Assembly: GCA_017524725.1 (NCBI GenBank)
Contig: JAFXUZ010000097.1
Span: 1-64,000 of the forward strand
Source of the DNA: Clostridia bacterium
GTDB lineage: Bacteria > Bacillota > Clostridia > Christensenellales > Aristaeellaceae
DNA length: 64,000 nt
Reading direction: 5' to 3'
This document shows positions 1 to 7,797 of the stretch, one piece after another. Within the stretch, counting starts at the first letter, position 1. Every line of letters starts with the position of its first letter. A program made the position numbers and the translations under genes. The notes beneath the pieces are model-generated. The model saw nothing but the letters and a program-made list of their open reading frames with translations, did not search any database and was not told where the DNA came from.

Positions 1-23
1 CGGCTGTGGTCGTGGCCCCCCCC

Positions 24-263
24 CCGCCGCACCCCCTTCACCTGCAGTGGATACCCCGTCATCGCTACTATCCTGCAGCTGCGTACCGAGGGAACGACCT
101 CATCCGTCTCCTCGCTGACGCTCAGATCCACCTTCCCCAACCCGGGGAAGGCTTACGAGGTCTTCCATGCCGGTTGAACAGGCTTGGAGCGTATCATCTC
201 AAGAATCGTGACCAGCACTTACACTGTGCAAGGCGGGCGGCAGCCCGTGTTGCCTTCCCCTCA
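24..263. repeat. Long intergenic repeat, copy 1
   Basis: This copy shares most of its order with the block at 303-643. Both have a CTGCAGCTGCGTACCG segment, then CCTCATCCGTCTCCTCGCTG, then CGCTCAGATCCACCTTC, then GGGGAAGGCTTACGAGGTCT, then GGTTGAACAG, then GGCGGCAGCCCGTGTTGCCT. A hairpin is formed by CCTTCCCC (131-138) and GGGGAAGG (144-151). Blocks of this style recur in intergenic DNA of many gut Clostridia, but no transposase or clear termini are visible, so I call it only a dispersed repeat. Confidence 0.75.
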
Positions 264-295
264 GGGGAAGGTGGCGGCGGAGCCGCCGGATGAGG
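255..295. repeat. Short palindromic repeat variant between the two long copies
   Basis: A CTTCCCC/GGGGAAG hairpin is followed by GGTGGCGGCGGAGCCGCC and then GGATGAGGT. The ends (GGAAGGTGG and GGATGAGG) match, in opposite orientation, the ends of the segment at 98-138 in copy 1. The two stretches therefore look like inverted members of one short repeat family with different middles. Confidence 0.55.
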
Positions 296-302
296 TTCTC
301 TC

Positions 303-643
303 CCGCCGGTGCACCGCCTTTACCTGCAGAGAATACCCTCTCGTCGCTACTATGCTGCAGCTGCGTACCGGACGGACGACCTCATCCGTCTCCTCGCTGA
401 CGCTCAGATCCACCTTCTCTGCGGAGGTCATAAGGTCACGGGACACCCCGCCCACCTATGGTGGGCACCCCATGACAATGGACACCCCGTCGGCTACCGC
501 CGACACCCCATGACAAGCCCCATCCCGGGGAAGGCTTACGAGGTCTTCCTTGTCGGTTGAACAGATTTGGAGCGTATCGGCTCAGGAATCGTGACCAGTC
601 CCTGCACAGCACAAAGCGGGCGGCAGCCCGTGTTGCCTTCCCC
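303..643. repeat. Long intergenic repeat, copy 2, with internal insertion
   Basis: This is the second copy of the block at 24-263, with the same order of conserved segments. It is about 100 bases longer because a tandem hairpin pair at 441-516 interrupts it, between the CGCTCAGATCCACCTTC segment and the CCCGGGGAAGGCTTACGAGG segment. The insertion replaces the first arm of the CCTTCCCC/GGGGAAGG hairpin seen in copy 1. Confidence 0.7.
441..516. repeat. Tandem pair of 39-base hairpin units with covarying stems
   Basis: Two units at 441-478 and 480-516 share the flanks GGACACCCC and CACCCCATGACAA. Their centres differ but both fold. Unit 1 has CCCACC (451-456) pairing with GGTGGG (460-465). Unit 2 has GTCGGC (489-494) pairing with GCCGAC (499-504). 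Stem sequence changes while pairing is kept, which suggests selection on structure, though only two units are visible. Confidence 0.7.
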
Positions 644-742
644 CGGTTGGAGGCTCGGAGTGCCAGGAAAACAATTCGGTGGACTGTTTCAGCGAAGGGC
701 GGGCGGCGGCCCCGATAAATCCGGCAGCGAATAATTACCGTA

Positions 743-771
743 TTTACTGTAAAAGGTCCCTGTGATAGAAT
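743..771 (+). promoter_or_regulatory. SigA-type promoter for the 837 gene
   Basis: TTTACT (743-748) and TAGAAT (766-771) are separated by 17 bases. A GGGAGGGAG Shine-Dalgarno stretch lies just before the ATG at 837. Both hexamers have one or two mismatches to consensus. Confidence 0.5.
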
Positions 772-836
772 TCTGATATCCGGCTGCACAAATAGACCTG
801 GCCGGGCTGGCATTTTTAATAAGGGAGGGAGCATTT

Positions 837-1691
837 ATGGAAAAACTCAGGATATACGCCTTTGCCGACGAGGCGTCCGGGCAGGTGAAAGGCCAGATCG
901 ACGCCATGGTCAGGAACGGACTTGACGGGCTGGAGATCCGCGGTGTCGACGGGCAGAATGTCGCCGATATTTCCCCGGAAAAGGCCCGGGAGGTACGCCG
1001 CATGCTGGACGACGCCGGATTGAAAGTGTGGTCCGTCGGCTCGCCCATCGGCAAGATCTCCATTGAGACCGATTCTTTCCCCTCCCATCTGGACAAGCTT
1101 CGCCATGTGCTGGACCTGGCAAGGGAACTTGGGACCGAAAATGTGCGCATGTTCTCTTTTTATATTCCCGACGGCCGGCACCCGGAATTCCGCGGCAGGG
1201 TCATGGACCGGATGGGACAGATGCTCAAGGCCGCGGAAGGCAGCGGGATCGCCCTCTGCCATGAAAACGAAAAAGGCATTTACGGCGATACGGCAGACCG
1301 GTGCGCCGAACTGCTGAACGTGTTCCCGTCCCTGAAGGGCGTTTTTGACCCCGCCAATTTTGTCCAGTGCGGCCAGGATACCCTGGATGCCTGGAAGCTC
1401 CTCAGGGACCGTACCCATTACCTGCACATCAAGGACGCTTTGGCCGACGGCCGTGTCGTCCCCGCCGGCCGCGGCATCGGGCACGTGAAGGATATCCTTG
1501 ATGATTTCCGTGCCCTGGGCGGGAGCGCCGTCACGGTGGAACCGCATTTGAGCGTGTTCGACGGGCTGAAGGACCTGGAACAGGCCGGCAGCAGGACCCG
1601 GGTGGACGAATATTCCTATCCTTCGGCCGACGCGGCCTTTGACGCGGCCTGTGCGGCGCTGAATGATATTTCGGGCCCGGCCGGAGCATGA
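837..1691 (+). CDS. Sugar phosphate isomerase/epimerase family protein (TIM barrel)
   Basis: A 284-residue cytosolic protein of the AP-endonuclease-2/xylose-isomerase-like superfamily, a metal-dependent TIM barrel. Typical family elements are the opening strand with YAFADEA, the HENEKGIYGD metal-site region near residue 145, FDPANFVQCG near 170, YLHIKDA near 200 and the VEPHLSV strand near 235. The length is usual for the family. The ATG follows a strong GGGAGGGAG site at about eight bases. It is probably co-transcribed with the HD gene 69 bases downstream. Family members isomerise or epimerise sugars or inositols, but nothing here fixes the substrate. Confidence 0.85.
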   Translation: MEKLRIYAFADEASGQVKGQIDAMVRNGLDGLEIRGVDGQNVADISPEKAREVRRMLDDAGLKVWSVGSPIGKISIETDSFPSHLDKLRHVLDLARELGTENVRMFSFYIPDGRHPEFRGRVMDRMGQMLKAAEGSGIALCHENEKGIYGDTADRCAELLNVFPSLKGVFDPANFVQCGQDTLDAWKLLRDRTHYLHIKDALADGRVVPAGRGIGHVKDILDDFRALGGSAVTVEPHLSVFDGLKDLEQAGSRTRVDEYSYPSADAAFDAACAALNDISGPAGA

Positions 1692-1760
1692 CGGTGCCGT
1701 TCCCGCCGTACGCGGTGCCGCGCACGGGAGCATGGAAAAGAGAAACAGCGGAGGAGCATT

Positions 1761-2387
1761 ATGGAAGAACTGGACCGGGTGATCCTTCAGAACCGTTTCC
1801 TGAAGATCTTTGACGAAAAGATCAGCGATGAAAGGGATGGGAAGGAAGCCCTTCGGGACTGGCTGACCGGGGACGAATGCGATTTTTTCACCGCCCCCGC
1901 AAGCACCAGGTATCACGGGAATTATCCCGGCGGCCTTTGCGAACATTCGCTTGACGTTTACGACATGGCTGTCCGCCTGACGGAAACCTTTTCCGAAGAG
2001 ATCCGCAGGCGGTACCTGGTGCTGAACAGGCCTTACAACAGGCAGGATTTCATGGAATCCCTGGCCGTCGCCTGCCTGTTCCACGATCTGTGCAAAGTGA
2101 ATTTCTATACGATGCGGACCAGGAACAGGAACGCCGCCTATGTGGTGGACGAACAGCTGCCCTTCGGCGGGCACGGTTCCAAATCCGTATACATCCTGTC
2201 CAAATACCTGAAGGACCTGAAGGACGAGGAAGCGATCGCCATCAACTGCCACATGGGCTTTTCCAGGTCGGAGGACAACTCTCTCAGTATCGGTGATTCG
2301 TTCTATTATTCACCGCTGGCCTGGATCGTGCATACGGCTGACAGCGCGGCCACCTTCCTACTGGACCGATCAGCGGAAGAAGAGTGA
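1761..2387 (+). CDS. HD domain-containing hydrolase
   Basis: A 208-residue protein with an HD metal-dependent phosphohydrolase core. CEHSL near residue 60 supplies the first His, FHDLCK near residue 109 carries the His-Asp pair, and GGHGSKS and NCHMG supply later ligands. The arrangement resembles HD domains of YhaM-like nucleases, but there is no N-terminal OB fold, so a nucleic-acid substrate is unproven. The ATG follows GGAGGAG. It ends before a shared terminator facing the convergent MBL gene. Confidence 0.8.
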   Translation: MEELDRVILQNRFLKIFDEKISDERDGKEALRDWLTGDECDFFTAPASTRYHGNYPGGLCEHSLDVYDMAVRLTETFSEEIRRRYLVLNRPYNRQDFMESLAVACLFHDLCKVNFYTMRTRNRNAAYVVDEQLPFGGHGSKSVYILSKYLKDLKDEEAIAINCHMGFSRSEDNSLSIGDSFYYSPLAWIVHTADSAATFLLDRSAEEE

Positions 2388-2424
2388 CCCGCGCGATAGC
2401 AGCCGTCCCTTTCCATAAAAAATA

Positions 2425-2453
2425 CGGCAGCCGAAAACGGCCGCCGCTTTTTT
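2425..2453. terminator. Bidirectional terminator between HD and MBL genes
   Basis: A 9-bp stem (2425-2433 with 2438-2446, one mismatch, AAAA loop) is followed by T6 on the plus strand and preceded by an A-run at about 2417-2422. It can therefore terminate both convergent genes. Confidence 0.8.
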
Positions 2454-3330
2454 ATACCTGTCTCCATAACAGCGTGTTGTCATCGATCAGCGCGCCGATT
2501 CGACCCTCCCTTTTCAGCCACGCAAGGTAAGACCTTACGGTGCTCCCGATCAGCGCGTGCTGCTCGAAGGTCATCCGCAGGCCGTAACGCTCAAACAGGG
2601 ATCTCAGGAGGTTTTCAAACGTCATCGGTTCCTTCAGGAAGCCGACGATCGTATCCGCGATCTGCAGGACGCATCGGATATTACTCTCCGCAAGGGAGGC
2701 GACGTCATCCGTCGGAGCGGCATGGGACGGGATAAACAGGCGGGCCTTCATTTCCTTTACGGTTTTGAGGGTCTTAAGGTACGCGCCCGGGTCCGTAAGG
2801 AAGACGATCCCGTATTTTTCCAGGGTCTCCGTTCCCGACAGGCAGTCCGCAAGAAAAACGATATCCTCGTCCGTCCTGAAGCCCACCATGTCAAAGGAAT
2901 GCCCCGGAAGGGGGATCATTTCCAGACCCTCCGGCAGGCACGCCCCGGTCAGGGGCAGGGCTTCGCAGCCCTGGGCCAAAAGAAACTTGTGCCGCAGTTC
3001 GTCCGGGGGATTCCCGCCGTACAGGAAAGACGGCTCCAGGATGGGATGTTCCGTGAAATCGCGTTCGATCCCGGGGGCATAGATCCTGCAGCCGGTCTGG
3101 TTCTGCAGGTACTGGTTTCCCCCGATGTGATCCGCGTGGGAATGGGTATTCAGGATCGCCCGAAGGGTCCATCCGTTTTGATCCAGATGCTTTTTGATCT
3201 TTTTGCCGGCGTCCCTGTCGTTGCCGCTGTCGATCAAAAAAGCGTCCTTATCACCCATTACGACCAGCCCGATCTTTGCCGGGCTCTCAATATAAAAACA
3301 CCTGTCCGATACCCTGACCAGTTCGTACAT
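2452..3330 (-). CDS. MBL-fold metallo-hydrolase
   Basis: A 292-residue metallo-beta-lactamase superfamily protein. The metal signature HTHSHADHIGG lies near residue 62. Later ligands are GHSFDMVG near 145 and FLADCLSG near 160, with SHAAPTD near 204. The last 80 residues are helical with a winged-helix look, as in many hydroxyacylglutathione-hydrolase-like MBL proteins. The ATG follows GGAAGGCGG at six bases. It starts just downstream of the terminator of the iron transporter operon, so it is probably its own transcription unit. Substrate unknown. Confidence 0.85.
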   Translation of the reverse strand: MYELVRVSDRCFYIESPAKIGLVVMGDKDAFLIDSGNDRDAGKKIKKHLDQNGWTLRAILNTHSHADHIGGNQYLQNQTGCRIYAPGIERDFTEHPILEPSFLYGGNPPDELRHKFLLAQGCEALPLTGACLPEGLEMIPLPGHSFDMVGFRTDEDIVFLADCLSGTETLEKYGIVFLTDPGAYLKTLKTVKEMKARLFIPSHAAPTDDVASLAESNIRCVLQIADTIVGFLKEPMTFENLLRSLFERYGLRMTFEQHALIGSTVRSYLAWLKREGRIGALIDDNTLLWRQV

Positions 3331-3347
3331 CTGTTTCCGCCTTCCTT

Positions 3348-3390
3348 AAAAAGCGGCGCAGCGCAACCCCAAAGGAAAGCGCAGCGCCGC
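3348..3390 (-). terminator. Terminator of the ferric-type ABC operon
   Basis: A 12-bp stem with one mismatch (3353-3364 with 3379-3390) is followed on the minus strand by T5 (3352-3348). It lies 20 bases after the ATPase stop. Confidence 0.85.
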
Positions 3391-3410
3391 CGTTGTGCCG
3401 TATAATAGCC

Positions 3411-4502
3411 TTATTTGGACGCTTTGAGCAGGTGAGCGCATTCCTTTTCGAAGGAGATAAAGGCGTTCTCGCCCACCTCAAAGATCCTTTTGTTCACCGG
3501 GCAGTTGTCCGCGATCTTCACCAGCGTATCCCCCACCATGACATGGTAGTTCTGGTAGCTGCCCATAAAGCAGGACAGGATCACTTTGCAGGGGATCTGC
3601 CCCTTTTCCGCGATCCGGATGGCTTCGGGACGCAGGACGATCTTGCACATATCCCCTGCCTTGACGGGATAGTCGCTTTCCACCTGAACGTCGGATCCGA
3701 TCACCGAGGCCGTTACCACACCGTTTTCCGATCCTTTCACCATGCAGGGCAGGAAATTGCACTCGCCGATGAAATCCGCCACAAATTCGTTCACCGGATG
3801 ATAGTAGATCTCATGCGGCGAACCCATCTGCTCGATGATGCCCTTGCGCATCAGGATGATCTTGTCGGAAATGGACATGGCCTCGCTCTGGTCATGGGTA
3901 ACATAAATGGCCGTGATGCCCAGCTTCTGCTGGATGCGGCGGATCTCGGTGCGCATCTGGACGCGGAGCTTGGCGTCCAGGTTGCTAAGCGGTTCGTCAA
4001 ACAGCAGCACACCCGGCTCCACCACCAGCGCCCTGGCCAGCGCCACGCGCTGCTGCTGTCCGCCGGAAAGCTGGTTGGTCATGCGCTGCTCCATCCCGGT
4101 CAGTTCCACCAGCTCAAGGATGTCCTTTACCCGCCGGGCGATCTCCGGCTTGGGCACTTTCCTGAGCTTCAGGCCGTAAGCCACGTTGTCGAATACATTG
4201 TAATGCGGGAACAGGGCATAGCTCTGGAACACCATGGCGGTATCCCGCTTGTTGGGGGTCAGGGCGTTGATCGGCTCGTCCCCCAGGTAGATCTCGCCTT
4301 CGTCCGGGCTTTCAAACCCGGCGACCATGCGCAGCGTGGTGGTCTTGCCGCAGCCGGAAGGGCCCAGCAGCGTGATGAAGGAACCCGGCCGGATATCCAG
4401 GCAGCAGTCGCTGACGGCGTAGAAATTCTTCTTTGTTTTGGGGTCCTGGTATATTTTTGATACATGCTCCAGGCGTACGCCTTTGGGTGCCTTGGCGCTC
4501 AT
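3411..4502 (-). CDS. ABC transporter ATP-binding protein, ferric iron type
   Basis: A 363-residue importer ATPase of the FbpC/PotA group. It has Walker A GPSGCGKTT near residue 48, a Q-loop in the AMVFQSYALFPH region, the signature LSGGQQQRVALARAL near 145, Walker B LLFDEPLSNLDAKLR, and an H-loop in VTHDQSEA. The last 120 residues form a TOBE-like domain typical of this group. Its ATG overlaps the permease stop as ATGA, so translation is probably coupled. It energises import with the permease and binding protein upstream. Iron as substrate is inferred from relatives and from the Fur-like box at the promoter. Confidence 0.9.
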   Translation of the reverse strand: MSAKAPKGVRLEHVSKIYQDPKTKKNFYAVSDCCLDIRPGSFITLLGPSGCGKTTTLRMVAGFESPDEGEIYLGDEPINALTPNKRDTAMVFQSYALFPHYNVFDNVAYGLKLRKVPKPEIARRVKDILELVELTGMEQRMTNQLSGGQQQRVALARALVVEPGVLLFDEPLSNLDAKLRVQMRTEIRRIQQKLGITAIYVTHDQSEAMSISDKIILMRKGIIEQMGSPHEIYYHPVNEFVADFIGECNFLPCMVKGSENGVVTASVIGSDVQVESDYPVKAGDMCKIVLRPEAIRIAEKGQIPCKVILSCFMGSYQNYHVMVGDTLVKIADNCPVNKRIFEVGENAFISFEKECAHLLKASK

Positions 4503-6280
4503 GATAAGGCCTCCTTTTCTTGTCCCTGAGCCCTGCGGGCTTCACGGATCATCTTTTTCTCTTCCTTGTCCGCGTGGCGCTGGGACCTGCTGGTCCCGAA
4601 GAACTTGATGAACAGGTTCATCAGCAGCACGGCGCCGTAGGTGATCACGATCAGGATCGTGGCAAAGGCGCAGGCCAGGCCATAGGATCCTTTTTCCGCA
4701 AACTCGTTGATCTGCACCGTGATCAGCAGATAGCTGGGCGTGACCAAAAGGATGATGGCCGAAATGGCGGTAATGGAACGGACAAAGGCCGTGACCAGGC
4801 CGGAGAGGAAGGAATCCTTGATCAGCGGGAGCGTGACCGAGGTGAACACTTTCAGGCTGCCGGCGCCCATGTCGTAGGCAGATTCCTCGATGGATTTGTC
4901 GATCTGCCTCAGGGCCGAAATGCCGCTCCTGGTGCCGGTGGGAAGCGAACGAACGATGAAGACGATCACCAGGATGATGCCGGTGCCGTAGATGCTCTGC
5001 AGGAAACCCGTGCGGAACATGCCTCCCGCGAAGCCGCGGATATATCCGATGCCCAGCACCGTGCCGGGGACCGCCATGGCCAGCATGGAGACCAGTTCGA
5101 TATACCCCTTGGCCTTGAACTTCCTTTTGACCACCAGGTAGGATATGATCATGCTGAGAAGGGCTGTGATCGGGGACGCGATGAGGGACAGCCGGAAGGA
5201 ATCCCAGAACGCTTTAAAGCCCTTGTAACGGTTGAACACCTGTTCGAACCATTTGGTGGTCAGGGTGAAATCCCTGCCCCATGTCTTGAACAGGGCGCCG
5301 AAGGGGACGCATGCGTACATGATGATGACGAACAGGGCGATCATTGAGCACAGGATCGTCAGCGGGACCGCCACGCTCCTGTCCTCGATCAGCATCCTCA
5401 CCCGGGAGGCTTTGCCTGTCAGCGTCGCGGCGGTCTTGCTTTCCAGGTAGTATTTCTGCACCACGAACATGGCCATCGTGATCATAAGCAGCACCACGGC
5501 CATGGCGCAGGCGCCGTTTTTGTCATACGCGCCGGTGATCTGCAGGTAAATGGTGGTGGCGAGGGTGTCATAGGAACCGCCGATGATCATGGGGTTTGCA
5601 AAGTCGGCGATGGATTCGATGAACGTGACCAGGAAGGCGTTGCCGATGCCGGGAAGCAGCAGGGGGAAGGTGACCGATGTGAACACCTTCATCCGGCTGG
5701 CGCCCATGTCCCTGCTGGCCTCCTCCATGGAGGGATCGATGTTTTTGAGCAATCCGCGGAACATCATATAACATACCGGGAAAAAGGTCATGGTCTGCAC
5801 GATGACGATGCCCCAGTAGCCGTAGACACTGTTGTCATAGATCCCCAGAAGATGCCTGGTGACGATACCCGCCTTGCCGAAAAGCATGATCATGGACAGG
5901 GAAAGCACAAACGGCGGCGAAACCACGGGAAGCATGGAGACCACCTTGAACAGCCCGGCCATAAAGCGGGTACGGACCTTGACGTATACCTCCACATAGG
6001 CGAACAGCAGGCCGATGAACGTGGACAGAAGGCCTACGACGGCCCCGATCTTCAGCGTGTTGCCGATGGCCCTCCTGAAAGCAAACGATGCAAAGGAATT
6101 GCGGAAGAAATCAAGGGTAACGCCGGTATCCGAGGAATAGAACGCGTCCACCAGAAGGATCGCCAGAGGATAGACAATGAAAACCGTCAGAAAAGCGATC
6201 AGGACCACGATGGTGGTCACAAGTACCGGATCGCCCATCAGTTTCTTCCGGTCCAGGGATTTACCCTGATGCACAGACAT
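4499..6280 (-). CDS. ABC transporter permease, fused double-domain FbpB type
   Basis: A 593-residue integral membrane protein with two tandem BPD_transp_1 domains, the usual layout of ferric importers (FbpB) and some relatives. Each half carries an EAA-type loop: EEASRDMGASRMKVF in the N-terminal half (near residue 193) and EESAYDMGAGSLKVF in the C-terminal half (near 475). Many hydrophobic segments span both halves. The charged C-terminus (about 560-593) is cytosolic. It lies between the binding-protein gene and the ATPase gene, and its stop overlaps the ATPase start. Confidence 0.9.
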   Translation of the reverse strand: MSVHQGKSLDRKKLMGDPVLVTTIVVLIAFLTVFIVYPLAILLVDAFYSSDTGVTLDFFRNSFASFAFRRAIGNTLKIGAVVGLLSTFIGLLFAYVEVYVKVRTRFMAGLFKVVSMLPVVSPPFVLSLSMIMLFGKAGIVTRHLLGIYDNSVYGYWGIVIVQTMTFFPVCYMMFRGLLKNIDPSMEEASRDMGASRMKVFTSVTFPLLLPGIGNAFLVTFIESIADFANPMIIGGSYDTLATTIYLQITGAYDKNGACAMAVVLLMITMAMFVVQKYYLESKTAATLTGKASRVRMLIEDRSVAVPLTILCSMIALFVIIMYACVPFGALFKTWGRDFTLTTKWFEQVFNRYKGFKAFWDSFRLSLIASPITALLSMIISYLVVKRKFKAKGYIELVSMLAMAVPGTVLGIGYIRGFAGGMFRTGFLQSIYGTGIILVIVFIVRSLPTGTRSGISALRQIDKSIEESAYDMGAGSLKVFTSVTLPLIKDSFLSGLVTAFVRSITAISAIILLVTPSYLLITVQINEFAEKGSYGLACAFATILIVITYGAVLLMNLFIKFFGTSRSQRHADKEEKKMIREARRAQGQEKEALS

Positions 6281-6334
6281 AGCGGTCTCTCCTTTCTGAA
6301 TGATCAGGGCGGGAAGCCTGAAAATGCTTTTAAA

Positions 6335-6368
6335 ACGGGGGAAGGCGGCTGCAGCCTCCTTCCCCCGT
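6335..6368 (-). terminator. Hairpin between binding-protein and permease genes
   Basis: An 11-bp perfect stem (6335-6345 with 6358-6368) is followed on the minus strand by TTTTAAAA. The T-run is short, so it may act as a partial terminator or RNA stabiliser, giving more binding protein than membrane components. Confidence 0.6.
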
Positions 6369-6472
6369 CTTTCTCACGGTCCTGAAGGGACTCTGTTCCT
6401 TGCGCCGGAACGGAGCGACCTGTTCCGGGACGTCAAAAACACATCCTGCCGGGACCGAACGCTAAGACCGGA

Positions 6473-7555
6473 TCACTTGGTCTGGAAACGGTCGTCTCCG
6501 CCGCCGAGGGCTTCCATAACTTCAGCGATGTAGGTGGTGATGTTCAGCTTGGCGTCTTCGAAGTCATAGTCCATGACGTTCTCGGGATCCAGGCCGAATT
6601 CCGCCGCCTGGGCGGGCTGCTCCGCGTTGTCGATGACCAGGAACTGGTAGGAACCGAATTCATCGGCCTGCTCGACACAGTCGGGGCTGAGGGCATATTC
6701 GATCCACAGCTTCGCGGCGTTCATATGGGCAGCGCCCTTGAAGATGGCGGTAGCGCCGATCTCAAAGGAGGTGCCGCTGGAGGGGACCACCAGGCCGATG
6801 TTGTCATAACCGTTGTCGACGATCTGGGTGATGCCGTCATGCAGGAAGCCGATGCCGATCACGCACTCGCCGGTGCCCACATTCTTGGAGGGGCCGGAGC
6901 CGGACTTGGTGTAAACTTCGATGTTCTGGTCCAGGTCCTTCAGGAATTTGATGCCTTCGTCATGGCCGTATTTCTGGATCATGGTATTGATGACCAGCTT
7001 GGCCGTGCCGGCGGTGTTGTAGTTGGACAGCCAGATAAGGCCCTTGTATTCTTCCTTGAGCAGGTCCGGCCAGTCCTGGGGAATGGGCAGGCCCATGCGC
7101 TCGAGCTCTTCGGTGTTCACCATGAAGCCGAGGATGCCCTTGTAGATGCCGTACCAGCAGCCGTTCGCGTCCCTGTAGGCCGCGGAGAGGAGGTGAGCCG
7201 CGTTCTTGGCTTCATAGGCCTCCAGAAGGCCTTCGGCCGCGCAGACGTTGTAGGGATCGGTCGTTCCGCCGAACCAGACGTCCGCGGAAGGATTGCCGGC
7301 TTCTTCTTCGATCTTGGCCTGGACCTCACCGGTGGACAGGCGCTGATACTGCACTTTGATGCCGAACATGGACTGGAACTTTTCGCAGGCAGCGGAAAGA
7401 TATTCTTCTTCGCAGGAGCCGTACACGATCAGGGCGCCTTCCGCCTTGGCGGCGGCGACCAGATCGGCGTCAAAGTCAGCCGCGTCCGCCGAGGCAAACG
7501 AGGCGCAGCAGATCAGCATCATCGCTGACAGCAGGATGGAAATCAGTTTTTTCAT
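6473..7555 (-). CDS. Extracellular solute-binding protein, ferric-type family
   Basis: A 360-residue secreted binding protein. A signal peptide (MKKLISILLSAMMLICCASF) is followed by the mature start ADLVAAAKAEGALIVYGS, typical of the FbpA/AfuA-like SBP family. NPSADVWFGG near residue 90 and the WLSNYNTAGTA block fit the family. I chose the ATG at 7555 because an upstream ATG at 7570 abuts the AAAGGA Shine-Dalgarno site directly, leaving no spacer. No lipobox cysteine is obvious, so anchoring is unclear. The gene leads the operon and is followed by a hairpin before the permease. Confidence 0.88.
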   Translation of the reverse strand: MKKLISILLSAMMLICCASFASADAADFDADLVAAAKAEGALIVYGSCEEEYLSAACEKFQSMFGIKVQYQRLSTGEVQAKIEEEAGNPSADVWFGGTTDPYNVCAAEGLLEAYEAKNAAHLLSAAYRDANGCWYGIYKGILGFMVNTEELERMGLPIPQDWPDLLKEEYKGLIWLSNYNTAGTAKLVINTMIQKYGHDEGIKFLKDLDQNIEVYTKSGSGPSKNVGTGECVIGIGFLHDGITQIVDNGYDNIGLVVPSSGTSFEIGATAIFKGAAHMNAAKLWIEYALSPDCVEQADEFGSYQFLVIDNAEQPAQAAEFGLDPENVMDYDFEDAKLNITTYIAEVMEALGGGDDRFQTK

Positions 7556-7621
7556 GGTAAAAAGACACATCCTTTCCGTTATTTGGTTTAGGGACCGGGC
7601 ACCCCGGCCCTTGCTGACTGT

Positions 7622-7665
7622 ATTATACCCTTATCTTTCAAAAGTGTCAATGGAAATGATTATTC
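7622..7665 (-). promoter_or_regulatory. Consensus SigA promoter with adjacent Fur-like box
   Basis: On the minus strand TTGACA (7650-7645) and TATAAT (7627-7622) are separated by 17 bases, a perfect consensus. Immediately upstream at 7665-7651 is GAATAATCATTTCCA, which matches 10 of the 14 fixed positions of the Bacillus Fur 7-1-7 box. Repression by Fur when iron is plentiful is an inference. Confidence 0.65.
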
Positions 7666-7716
7666 GCCTTCCTTCGGTGAAAAGTTCCCGAATTTTACCT
7701 GGATCGTCCTTTTTCG

Positions 7717-7758
7717 GTTGCATCTGCAACGTATTTTAGCAGGCGACTGTGCTATACT
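7717..7758 (+). promoter_or_regulatory. Inverted repeat and probable -10 upstream of the transporter-hydEF operon
   Basis: GTTGCATCTGCAAC (7717-7730) is a perfect 6-bp dyad with a 2-base centre. TATACT (7753-7758) is a good -10 element. No convincing -35 lies 17 bases upstream, so activator dependence is possible. The dyad could be an operator for the operon starting at 7798. Confidence 0.35.
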
Positions 7759-7797
7759 TCCCCAGGTCACCCATTGACCGAGAAAGAAGGATTAACG

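Larger units (their letters stand above)
1..836. other. Gene-free repeat-rich region upstream of the first gene
   Basis: I find no credible gene here. The open frames are proline- and arginine-rich and look like by-products of GC-rich repeats. The block holds two diverged copies of a long repeat (about 24-263 and 303-643), a tandem hairpin pair inside the second copy, and a promoter at 743-771 that serves the first gene. Confidence 0.75.

Noticed and set aside
184..560. Open frames of 60-110 codons in the first 800 bases
   Set aside because: They are Pro- and Arg-rich, lack ribosome-binding sites and overlap the repeats, so they look non-coding.
816..2252. Long minus-strand frame of 478 codons opposite the isomerase and HD genes
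   Set aside because: It is antisense to two genes with clear motifs and good ribosome-binding sites; GC-rich DNA creates such frames.
3393..4460. Long plus-strand frame opposite the ABC ATPase
   Set aside because: The minus-strand frame carries Walker, signature and H-loop motifs, so the plus frame is a shadow.
3411..7555. Phosphonate or polyamine transporter as the identity of the ferric-type operon
   Set aside because: The fused permease and FbpA-type binding protein fit ferric importers better, and the Fur-like box supports iron, though the alternatives are not fully excluded.
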